Part shown: positions 1 to 5,725 of the stretch, piece after piece | How positions within the stretch are numbered: the stretch's first letter is position 1 | Layout: every line of letters starts with the position of its first letter | Assembly: GCA_900765185.1 (NCBI GenBank) | Contig: CAAFQT010000127.1 | Location: forward strand, 1-8,926 | Direction: 5' to 3' | Source: an uncultured Collinsella sp. | GTDB lineage: Bacteria; Actinomycetota; Coriobacteriia; Coriobacteriales; Coriobacteriaceae | Length of the DNA stretch: 8,926 bases | Notes under the pieces: generated by a model | What the model was told of the DNA's origin: nothing | What the model saw: the letters and a program-made list of their open reading frames with translations, nothing else | Databases searched by the model: none | Position numbers and translations under genes: made by a program

Positions 1-147
1 AGGTAGTGCCACGCGGCCTCGACCAGCGCCTTCCTCAGGTGCTTGTTGCCGGCCTTGGTGATCGCGCCCCTGCGGTCGCTCTCCCCGCTGGAGTGCTCGG
101 AGGGCGTCAGGCCGACCCACGCCGCGAACGAGCGGGCGTTCGACTGG
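1..147 (-). pseudogene. IS110-family transposase, C-terminal remnant
   Basis: Reading the minus strand from about 147 down to the window edge gives a peptide with the typical C-terminal domain (Transposase_20) of IS110-family transposases: NARSFAAWVGLTPSEHSSGE, then a segment with RRGAITKAGNKHLRKALVEA and AAWHY. In this family the domain carries the late, serine-containing part of the enzyme. The N-terminal DEDD catalytic domain is missing, because upstream of 147 the sequence turns directly into the galM terminator and the galM stop. No ATG or GTG start lies in frame between the galM stop (213-215) and the fragment, and the fragment is in the same frame as galM, so it could only be translated by readthrough. 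It may continue past the left edge. I read it as a 5'-truncated relic of an insertion sequence. The family call is firm; the exact right boundary (about 139-147) is uncertain. Confidence 0.75.
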
Positions 148-151
148 ATAG

Positions 152-186
152 AAAAACGCCCGTCGGCGGTGGTGCCGGCGGGCGTT
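152..186 (-). terminator. rho-independent terminator of galM
   Basis: A 12-bp stem (155-166 paired with 175-186, one G-T wobble) with an 8-nt loop. On the minus strand it is followed by a run of five T (152-156 on the plus strand are A). It starts 27 bp after the galM stop codon, in the right orientation to end galM. The transposase remnant begins immediately beyond it. Confidence 0.8.
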
Positions 187-212
187 GCTGTGCAATATGT
201 CGCGTTGTGGGC

Positions 213-1265
213 CTAGTGCCTCATAAAGTGGTATTCGATCACATTGCTGTATGGGTGACCCGGGCCCACAATGCCCTGCGGGAACAGCGGCTGGTGCGGC
301 GTGTCGGGGTACATCTCTGCCTCGAGGGCAAAGCCGGCGCCCCAGCTATAGTTGGCATCGTCTTTGGCGTGTTCGTCGCCCAGCCAGTTGCCGGTGTAGA
401 GCTGCACGCCCGGGGCAGTGGTGTAATAGTCCAGCTCACGGCCGGTCCACATCTCCTCGACGTGCATCGCGCGGCGCAGATTACGGCCGTACTGATAGCC
501 ATCGATGCACAGACAGTGATCGTAGCCACGGGCCTGCTTAATCTGCGGATCGTCGGTCTCCATGCCAGGCGCGACGGGGCGCAGCTCGCGAAAGTCAAAC
601 GGCGTGCCCTCGACCGGAGCAATCTCGCCGGTGGGGATGTTCTGCTCGTTGATGGGCAGGTAGTGGGCAGCGTTGGCAACAAAGAAGTGCTCGCAGTCCA
701 TGCCGGCGTTATGGCCGGCAAGGTTAAAGTACGTGTGGTTGGTCATGGACACGTAGGTGGCGCGGTCGCTCTCGCAGCCGTATTCGATACGGAAGCGGCC
801 GGTGCGTGTCACGGTAAACACGGCCGTAAAGGTGCGGTTGCCGGGCAGGCCCAGCTCACCGTCCTCAAGCGAGGTGGTCATGCGCACGGCGTTATGGACC
901 TCGTCGAGCTCAACATCCCACACGCGCTTGTGCAGACCATGCTCAAGATCGCTGTGCAGGTTGTTGACGCCTTCGTTGGCTGGCATATGCCAGTCCGTGC
1001 CGGCGATGGTGATCGTGGCGCCCGCGGTGCGGTTTGCCACGGGGCCGATGGTCGCGCCAAAGCAGGCGGGGTTGTCAAAGTAATCCTCGAGCTTATCGAA
1101 GCCCAGCACCACATCGCGCACGTTGCCGGGAATGTCGGGCACGTCGATGCCCAGCACGGTGGCGCCATAGTCCATAATGCGAACGCAGATCTCGGGCCCG
1201 TTGAGGGTGTAGCGATGAACGGGGGTACCGCACGGCGCGGTGCCGAAAAGCTCGGAAGTGATCAT
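213..1265 (-). CDS. galM: aldose 1-epimerase (galactose mutarotase)
   Basis: A 350-residue cytoplasmic mutarotase that interconverts alpha and beta anomers of galactose or glucose, feeding the Leloir pathway. Family landmarks are in order: GPVANR with Arg79, NNLHSD with His104, NHTYFNLAGH with the likely acid His177, YDH with Asp249, and ALEAEMYPD with the likely catalytic base Glu315, followed by the usual PGHPYSN near the C-terminus. The residues match the catalytic set known from bacterial GalM (two His, Glu, Asp, Arg). The reading frame is open for 20 codons further upstream, but the ATG at 1263-1265 has AGGA about 7 nt before it and gives the normal family length. The gene is divergent from a DeoR-type regulator, which is its likely controller, and has its own terminator. 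It is not cotranscribed with lacEG. Substrate preference cannot be read from sequence alone. Confidence 0.93.
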   Translation of the reverse strand: MITSELFGTAPCGTPVHRYTLNGPEICVRIMDYGATVLGIDVPDIPGNVRDVVLGFDKLEDYFDNPACFGATIGPVANRTAGATITIAGTDWHMPANEGVNNLHSDLEHGLHKRVWDVELDEVHNAVRMTTSLEDGELGLPGNRTFTAVFTVTRTGRFRIEYGCESDRATYVSMTNHTYFNLAGHNAGMDCEHFFVANAAHYLPINEQNIPTGEIAPVEGTPFDFRELRPVAPGMETDDPQIKQARGYDHCLCIDGYQYGRNLRRAMHVEEMWTGRELDYYTTAPGVQLYTGNWLGDEHAKDDANYSWGAGFALEAEMYPDTPHQPLFPQGIVGPGHPYSNVIEYHFMRH

Positions 1266-1293
1266 TTGGTTCCTAACATCGAGGTATTTCGGA

Positions 1294-1311
1294 CAAACTG
1301 TAGCGCGAACA
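1294..1311 (-). promoter_or_regulatory. candidate DeoR-type operator, galM side
   Basis: The minus strand reads TGTTCGCGCTACAGTTTG, overlapping the expected galM transcription start. The same elements (TGTTCG, TAC, GTTTG) recur with a 2-nt shorter spacing at 1421-1436 on the other side of the divergent region. TGTTCG is also the conserved half of the E. coli GlpR operator, a DeoR-family regulator. Binding by the adjacent DeoR-type protein is inference. Confidence 0.35.
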
Positions 1312-1317
1312 GGCGAG

Positions 1318-1323
1318 ATTATC
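1318..1323 (-). promoter_or_regulatory. candidate -10 box of galM
   Basis: GATAAT on the minus strand, 53 bp upstream of the galM start codon. It differs from the TATAAT consensus at one position. No good -35 hexamer is visible 16-18 bp upstream, so the promoter may be activator-dependent or the call may be wrong. The candidate operator at 1294-1311 begins six bases downstream. Confidence 0.4.
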
Positions 1324-1392
1324 ACTACACCCCACTAAAGCAGGGGGTAATTTTCTCAAAAAAGTGATGATTGGAGCTGTGCGGGCGTTCAT

Positions 1393-1419
1393 TTCTGACG
1401 CGCGCGAGTCTGATACAAT
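1393..1419 (+). promoter_or_regulatory. candidate extended -10 promoter of the DeoR-type gene
   Basis: TGATACAAT at 1411-1419 is a TG-N extended -10 followed by TACAAT (one mismatch to consensus). The best -35 is a weak TTCTGA at 1393-1398 with a short 15-bp spacer, which suits an extended -10 promoter. The predicted start is about 1426, leaving a leader of about 46 nt before the GTG start. Confidence 0.5.
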
Positions 1420-1420
1420 T

Positions 1421-1437
1421 TGTTCGTTACTGTTTGA
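1421..1437 (+). promoter_or_regulatory. candidate DeoR-type operator, regulator side
   Basis: TGTTCGTTACTGTTTGA lies directly behind the -10 box and covers the predicted transcription start, so a bound protein would block it (autorepression). It shares TGTTCG, TAC and GTTTG with the minus-strand motif in front of galM. It is read here as a direct-repeat-like TGTTC / TGTTT site. Confidence 0.35.
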
Positions 1438-1471
1438 ATGATATGCACGCATAGAACGGCGAGGATTCATC

Positions 1472-2236
1472 GTGATTAAGGCAGAGCGACAGGATAGGGT
1501 TCGCCAGCTGCTCGATGAGCAGGGCACGGTTTCGGTTAAGGAGATTTCGGATGCGTTAGGTGTCTCGGACATGACGATCCGTCGCGACCTTGAGGAGCTT
1601 GCGAGCCTAGGCGAGATCGAGCGCGTGCACGGCGGCGCCCGTAGTGCGCAGAGTCGCCCGCACGCTATGTTGCGCCATGAGTATTCGCACAGTGAAAAGC
1701 GCACTAAGCATGCCGAGGAAAAGCTGCAGATCGCGCGCCGCGCCGTTGGGCTCATCGAGGAGGGCTCGACCATCTTTTTGGGGACGGGCACTACAGTTGA
1801 GCAGATGGCCTCGATGCTGCCGGCGTGCCGCCTACGCATCGTGACTAATTCGCTTTCGGTGTTTAATCTGCTCGAGGCGCGCGAAGACTGCGACCTGTGT
1901 CTCGTGGGCGGTATGTACCGTCGCCGCACTGCCGCCTTTGTGGGCCCCACGGCCGAGGACACCTTGCGCGCACTGGGGATCGACGCAGCCTTTATCGGCG
2001 CAAACGGCATTCTGGACGGCGACGTGTCTACGTCTAACATGGAAGAGGGCCGCATCCAGCAGCTCGCCTTTAGCAAGGCCGATTCACGCTACCTCATCGC
2101 CGACTCCAGCAAGATCGGCAAGCGCGACTTCTACACCTTCTGCCGCCTGGACAGTTTGGACGCCGTGGTGTGCGAGCCGGATATTGCAAATGAGGATCGC
2201 GCCGCCATCGAGGAGCACACGCAGGTCATCTGCTAG
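1472..2236 (+). CDS. DeoR/GlpR-family transcriptional regulator
   Basis: A 254-residue sugar-responsive repressor type. Residues 1-57 form the DeoR winged helix-turn-helix, with GTVSVKEISDALGVSD followed by the family signature MTIRRDLEELASLGEIERVHGG. Residues about 75-235 are the DeoR sensor domain, which in this family binds phosphorylated sugars. It contains FLGTGTTVEQM (103-112), VTNSLSVF, LVGGMYRRRTAAFVGP, FIGANGI (174-180) and ADSSKIGKRDF (210-220). The start is GTG at 1472, with GAGGAT at 1461-1466 as ribosome binding site. The protein length is normal for the family. It is divergent from galM with 206 bp between the start codons, so galM and the gene itself are the likely targets. The inducer is not readable from sequence; galactose- or tagatose-type phosphates would fit the neighbourhood but are only a guess. 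The stop codon directly abuts that of the convergent gene. Confidence 0.9.
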   Translation: MIKAERQDRVRQLLDEQGTVSVKEISDALGVSDMTIRRDLEELASLGEIERVHGGARSAQSRPHAMLRHEYSHSEKRTKHAEEKLQIARRAVGLIEEGSTIFLGTGTTVEQMASMLPACRLRIVTNSLSVFNLLEAREDCDLCLVGGMYRRRTAAFVGPTAEDTLRALGIDAAFIGANGILDGDVSTSNMEEGRIQQLAFSKADSRYLIADSSKIGKRDFYTFCRLDSLDAVVCEPDIANEDRAAIEEHTQVIC

Positions 2237-3493
2237 CTAGCGCAGCAGGCGATATCTCTGCCCCCTGCCGGCGCCTTCAACTGTCGCCAGGCCTGTCTCA
2301 ACGAGTTTTTTGAGGATGCGGAGTAGCTTCGAACGACTAAAGGTGACTTTAGCCGCAAGCTCGCTTGTCGATTGAGGGTGTACTCCACTCAGCAGTCCGA
2401 ATACGGTAAGTTCGTCGCCTTCGAGCCCAGGGTTATCCATGAGTAGGGGAAGTGTGACCACAATGGCGTTATCCGAAACTTGAAACCGGGGCTTTCTGAC
2501 GCTGTTCTTATAGGTATCGCGAATTCGCATGATGCCCGTTCCAAAGGCTTCGATAAGACCCAGGCGCAAAAAGACTTCGGCAAGAATACGATTGCGTCTA
2601 ACGGATAGCATGTCGGATAGATATTCATCGACGGTCATGCTTGCCGGCAAGCCACCGGGCGAAGCGACTTCCACGCGGTCGTCGAACATCGAGATGCGGA
2701 TGTGTGCGGGCGCATCCCAAGTCCTATGAACGACTGCATTGGTAATGGCCTCGCGGAATGCTTCGAGCGGAATGAGCTCCTTGCGGATTCGCTCCATCCC
2801 CTTGATCTCTTCGTAACAGTACTGAATTTCGAAAAGCTCAAGGGCTCCGTCAATTTCCGCTAGAACGGATGCATGCTCAAGAGTTTTGCGCTGCTTAATG
2901 AGGTTGATAGTTTCACCAAACACTGCGATGTCGATACCTGGGAAGCCATTCTCGTCCGCGAGCAGTTCTGCCGCGTTGTTGTAGGTTCCGGTTTCATCAA
3001 GCAGGCCAAGGGTTTTGAGAGTATCGGTTGTGAATGACTGAAGCGAAAGTTTTGCTGTTAGGCGATTCTCTAAAACGGTGAAAGATAAATCTTGTTTGTT
3101 TGCCGGGAGCTGCTCAAAGGAGAGATTTTGACCCTCGAGTACAAGACGTGAAAGGCCTAGGGTATCAACTGGTATGGTCGCGGTGTCATTGCGCTTGTAT
3201 GCCTTCGAGCGGTATAGGTAAGGCTTTGATCTGCCGGGAAAGACCGTAAGCTCCACGGTTGCATCGGACTCGTTGATCTTTAGGGAGTAATCGGGCTGGG
3301 GGATGATCGAATCGTTAATCTTGTTTTCGATATCCAGGCAGGTCTGCTTGGGATCATCGATGCCAACGGCTTCTCCGTCGTCGTTAATTCCAAATAGAAC
3401 GCGTCCTCCCGTGCCATTTGCATAAGCGGAGACGGTTTTAAGGAACGAATTGGTGACGCATTCCTTGAATTCAAGATCTTTGGATTCTCGCAT
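2237..3493 (-). CDS. AlbA_2 (Schlafen-type) / GHKL-ATPase-like / winged-helix protein
   Basis: A 418-residue cytoplasmic protein of the large group annotated as AlbA_2-domain ATP-binding proteins or putative transcriptional regulators. Three parts are visible. Residues 1-120 are the AlbA_2 (Schlafen-related) nucleic-acid-binding domain, with ESKDLEFKE and SAYANGTGGRVLFGINDDGE. Residues about 240-350 are a HATPase_c_4-type segment, with LEAFREAITNAVVHRTW (an N-box-like motif, usually ending HRDY or similar), FDDRVEVASPGGLP, and IEAFGTGIMRIRD, a glycine-box variant. Residues about 360-418 form a winged helix-turn-helix, with STSELAAKVTFSRSKLLRIL as likely helices. The ATG at 3491-3493 has GGAG 8 nt upstream. 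By eye the gene is lower in GC than its neighbours, hinting at separate acquisition. It stands alone, with a half-site array over its promoter that suggests autoregulation. Its physiological role is unknown. Confidence 0.85.
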   Translation of the reverse strand: MRESKDLEFKECVTNSFLKTVSAYANGTGGRVLFGINDDGEAVGIDDPKQTCLDIENKINDSIIPQPDYSLKINESDATVELTVFPGRSKPYLYRSKAYKRNDTATIPVDTLGLSRLVLEGQNLSFEQLPANKQDLSFTVLENRLTAKLSLQSFTTDTLKTLGLLDETGTYNNAAELLADENGFPGIDIAVFGETINLIKQRKTLEHASVLAEIDGALELFEIQYCYEEIKGMERIRKELIPLEAFREAITNAVVHRTWDAPAHIRISMFDDRVEVASPGGLPASMTVDEYLSDMLSVRRNRILAEVFLRLGLIEAFGTGIMRIRDTYKNSVRKPRFQVSDNAIVVTLPLLMDNPGLEGDELTVFGLLSGVHPQSTSELAAKVTFSRSKLLRILKKLVETGLATVEGAGRGQRYRLLR

Positions 3494-3518
3494 CGTTTTG
3501 CTCCGTTTCGCTTCAATT

Positions 3519-3633
3519 TGACGTGAAAAATGACACGTAAAATTTTACACGTCATTTTACGCGTCAAAATTATGACACGAAAAAATTTGCGTGTCATTTT
3601 ACGTGTCAAAGTGACGCGATATGACGCGCAAAC
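3519..3633. repeat. array of nine 12-bp TGAC half-sites (candidate operator array)
   Basis: Units of the form TGACRYGNAAAA are packed almost without gaps. Plus orientation: 3519-3530 (TGACGTGAAAAA), 3531-3542 (TGACACGTAAAA), 3573-3584 (TGACACGAAAAA), 3612-3621 (TGACGCGATA, short), 3622-3633 (TGACGCGCAAAC). Minus orientation: 3543-3554 (TGACGTGTAAAA), 3555-3566 (TGACGCGTAAAA), 3585-3596 (TGACACGCAAAT), 3597-3608 (TGACACGTAAAA). The first four are contiguous, the next three are contiguous after a 6-bp gap, and 3 bp separate the last two. Facing units form two 24-bp near-palindromes centred 42 bp apart, four helical turns. The array covers the promoter of the AlbA_2 gene, whose C-terminal winged helix is the obvious candidate binder (inference). 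Confidence 0.8.
3569..3597 (-). promoter_or_regulatory. candidate promoter of the AlbA_2 gene
   Basis: On the minus strand ATGACA (3592-3597) and CATAAT (3569-3574) are separated by exactly 17 bp. Both hexamers lie inside or at the edge of half-site units, so occupancy of the array would shut the promoter. Expected transcription start is near 3562, leaving a leader of about 70 nt that carries a half-site palindrome. Confidence 0.5.
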
Positions 3634-3718
3634 GTGGATGCGGTGACGTTCTGCGGGCAAACGAAGTTTGTGGGCTTGTGGTTTGGCCGAACTGGCGCAC
3701 CGGATTCTCTCGCATAGC

Positions 3719-3771
3719 CGAACGGGCTTTCGGTGTCATGTCGGCACCAAATGATACCGAAAGCCCGTTCG
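3719..3771. repeat. long inverted repeat (21-bp stem, 11-nt loop)
   Basis: Arms 3719-3739 and 3751-3771 pair over 21 bp with a single G-T wobble, around an 11-nt loop. A further copy of TGATACCGAAA follows at 3772-3782, a direct repeat of part of the right arm. There is no T-run on either side, so it is not a clear terminator. It lies between the AlbA_2 promoter and the 55-bp repeat array. Function unknown: it could be a palindromic repeat, a structured RNA or a protein site. Confidence 0.7.
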
Positions 3772-3837
3772 TGATACCGAAAACTTGAGGCTGCGCTTCA
3801 TAGCTGATTGGATAGTTTGGATCCCACCATCCGATTG

Positions 3838-4133
3838 TCTCGATCTGTAACAGTTAGGGGAGAAAAGCTCATCTAGATGTTACAGATCGAGATTTTCTGC
3901 CTGGCCGATTCCGTTTGTCTAAATCTGTAACGGATAGGGGTGAAATAGTCGTCTAGATGTTACAGATTGAGATTAAGCGGATTGGCTTGCGCGTCTGTCT
4001 CGATCTGTAACAGATAGGCGGCCAAAACCGGGCTTAGTGTTACAGATTTAGATCTTTCGACCCGAGCGACCCCGTTCATCTAAATCTGTAACATTTAAGA
4101 CCGAAAATCCCTGCTAGATGTTACAGATCGAGA
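3838..4133 (+). repeat. four tandem 55-bp inverted-repeat units (A-D)
   Basis: Units at 3838-3892, 3918-3972, 3998-4052 and 4079-4133. Each is 55 bp long, with 15-bp ends TCTCGATCTGTAACA (or TCTAAATCTGTAACA) and the mirror TGTTACAGATCGAGA (or a GATTGAGA or GATTTAGA ending). The inner 25 bp follows a loose pattern TAGG, an A-run in the middle, then CTAGA. Partial TAG/CTA pairing extends the stem to about 20 bp. Spacers are 25, 25 and 26 bp and not conserved, giving a period of 80, 80 and 81 bp. All copies have the same orientation. The inner parts of the repeats vary while the arms are conserved, unlike CRISPR. No open reading frame is evident. A fifth copy is at 8809-8863. Confidence 0.9.
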
Positions 4134-4157
4134 CAAGTGGCCCGCTCAGGCCCGGCC

Positions 4158-4206
4158 AAAAACAAAAAAGGCCGCATGCGAACCCGTGGGGGATTCGCAT
4201 GCGGCC
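4158..4206 (-). terminator. rho-independent terminator of the lacEG operon
   Basis: A perfect 13-bp stem (4170-4182 with 4194-4206, arm GGCCGCATGCGAA). On the minus strand it is followed by TTTTTTGTTTTT (4158-4169 on the plus strand is A-rich). It lies 23 bp after the lacG stop codon, correctly oriented for lacG. Confidence 0.92.
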
Positions 4207-4228
4207 GACAGGGGATACGCGGCTGAAG

Positions 4229-5650
4229 TTAGGCCATAAGCAGGCCGGTCTCCGCGACGTTCTTGTACCAGTACGCGCTCGCCTTGGGATAGCGCTTCTG
4301 GGTCTCAAAGTCGATGTAGAACAGGCCATAGCGCTTGTTATAGCCGTTGGTCCAAGAGAACTGGTCCTGCAGCGACCACACAAAGTAGCCGTCGACGTTC
4401 ACGCCGCCGTCGATTGCCTTGAGGATCCATGCGAGATGCTGACGCATGTAGTCGATGCGAGGGGCGTCGTCGATAAAGCCGTCCTCAAAGTCGTCCTTAT
4501 AGCCCATGCCGTTCTCGGTGATGTAGATCTTCTTGTAGTTGGGGTAATCGTTCTTAATGCGGAGCAGCAGGTCGTAGAGGCCTTCGGGATAGATAATCCA
4601 GTCCCAATCGGTGGTGGGTACGCCTTCGCGCACGCATGACTCGCCCACGCCCTTGAGGAACCAGCGCGAGGAGCCCTTGTCGCCGGTGCCATTGTGGTTG
4701 ATGTCGTTTTCGCCCTCGGCGGCACGCAGGAACTGGCACTTGTAGGTGTTGACGCCCAGGCAGTCGTTGTAGGGGAGCGCGGCGGTCAGCGCGGCGATGT
4801 CCTCGTCGCGGACGTCGAGCTCGCCGCCGGCGATATGGGCCAGCTTGGTCGCAGCCTCCATGGTGTCGGCTGCATAGTGGCCGCGGAAGGTGGCGTCGAG
4901 TACCCAACGGTTGTTGATGACGTCGGCCATGCGAGCTGCCTCACAGTCGGCGGCATTGTTGGGGTCGAGGGGATACTTGGGCTCCAGGTTCTGGACAATG
5001 CCGATCTCGCCCTCAAAGCCGCCCTCATGGAAGGCGACGACAGCCTTGGCGTGGGCCACCATCATGTTGTGCATGAGCTGGAAGGCCTTGTCCAGGCGAT
5101 ACTTCTCGCCGTGCGGCCAGTTGCCGACGATAAAGCTGCCCTCGGCGGTCGCGGGAATCTCGTTAAACGTGAACCAGTGCTTGACCTCGGTGAACTCGGC
5201 AAAGCAGAACTTGGCGTACTCGACAAAGGCATCGATGGTCGTGCGCGTCAAGAAGCCCTCGCCGCCGTCCTGGTAGAAGGCCTCGGGCGTGTCAAAGTGA
5301 TCGAGCGTGACATAGGGAATAACGCCAGCTTTGTTGCAGGTGGCAAAAAGCTCGTGATAGAAGGCAACACCCTCGGGGTTGATCTCGCCAGTGCCGTTGG
5401 GGAAGATGCGGCTCCAAGCGATGGAGACGCGGATACCGTTGATGCCGAAGCGCTGGCACAGGTCGATATCGACCGGGTACTTGTTGTAGAAATCGCTTGC
5501 GGGATCGGGGGAGAAGCGACCCTGAGCTGCCAGGAAATCGTCCCAGGGCACTTTGCCCTTGCCGTGCGTGCGGGTCTCGCCCTCAACCTGGTAAGCGGCG
5601 GTGGCGCCGCCAAACACAAAGCCGTCGGGGAACTGCATGGGGTTGGTCAT
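4229..5650 (-). CDS. lacG: 6-phospho-beta-galactosidase (GH1)
   Basis: A 473-residue cytoplasmic glycoside hydrolase family 1 enzyme that cleaves lactose-6-phosphate to galactose-6-phosphate and glucose. The N-terminal GH1 signature is present (FVFGGATAAYQVEG, residues 11-24). The acid/base Glu164 lies in FTFNEI and the nucleophile Glu379 in YITENG. The loop FSWTNGYNKRYG holds Ser432, Lys439 and Tyr441, the phosphate-binding set of phospho-glycosidases. Trp433 matches the tryptophan that marks 6-phospho-beta-galactosidases, where 6-phospho-beta-glucosidases usually have Ala or Met. Blocks such as TDWDWIIYPEGLYD and FCFAEFTEV also resemble LacG from lactococci and staphylococci, and the length fits LacG (about 470). 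The start ATG at 5648-5650 has AAAGGAT about 6 nt upstream. It follows lacE with a 75-bp gap holding a hairpin, and is the last gene of the operon. Confidence 0.9.
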   Translation of the reverse strand: MTNPMQFPDGFVFGGATAAYQVEGETRTHGKGKVPWDDFLAAQGRFSPDPASDFYNKYPVDIDLCQRFGINGIRVSIAWSRIFPNGTGEINPEGVAFYHELFATCNKAGVIPYVTLDHFDTPEAFYQDGGEGFLTRTTIDAFVEYAKFCFAEFTEVKHWFTFNEIPATAEGSFIVGNWPHGEKYRLDKAFQLMHNMMVAHAKAVVAFHEGGFEGEIGIVQNLEPKYPLDPNNAADCEAARMADVINNRWVLDATFRGHYAADTMEAATKLAHIAGGELDVRDEDIAALTAALPYNDCLGVNTYKCQFLRAAEGENDINHNGTGDKGSSRWFLKGVGESCVREGVPTTDWDWIIYPEGLYDLLLRIKNDYPNYKKIYITENGMGYKDDFEDGFIDDAPRIDYMRQHLAWILKAIDGGVNVDGYFVWSLQDQFSWTNGYNKRYGLFYIDFETQKRYPKASAYWYKNVAETGLLMA

Positions 5651-5684
5651 GAGTCATCCTTTCTGTGGGATACGAATAGGGAGA

Positions 5685-5711
5685 GGTGCCCGAACTGGGG
5701 ATCCGGGCACC
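5685..5711 (-). other. intercistronic hairpin between lacE and lacG
   Basis: A perfect 8-bp GC-rich stem (GGTGCCCG at 5685-5692 with CGGGCACC at 5704-5711) and an 11-nt loop, 14 bp after the lacE stop. No T-run follows on the minus strand, so full termination is unlikely. Such hairpins can protect upstream mRNA ends or reduce downstream expression; that role here is inference. Confidence 0.5.
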
Positions 5712-5725
5712 AACAGAGGGAGGAA

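Noticed and set aside
1332..1351. Possible hairpin CCCC...GGGG in the galM/DeoR intergenic region
   Set aside because: Only four or five G-C pairs with a long loop and no consistent T-run; too weak to call.
6..1367. A 453-codon open frame on the plus strand opposite galM
   Set aside because: It is a mirror frame of galM and of the transposase remnant, with no domain and no ribosome binding site.
3280..3660. A 126-codon minus-strand frame over the TGAC array
   Set aside because: It consists of translated repeats plus an out-of-frame part of the AlbA_2 gene; the array explains it.
3838..4133. CRISPR array
   Set aside because: In CRISPR the repeats are identical and only spacers vary. Here the interior of each 55-bp unit varies, arms form a long palindrome, only four copies exist, and no cas gene is present in the window.
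3838..4133. Row of intrinsic terminators
   Set aside because: No consistent T-run follows the stems on either strand, and the spacing is too regular.
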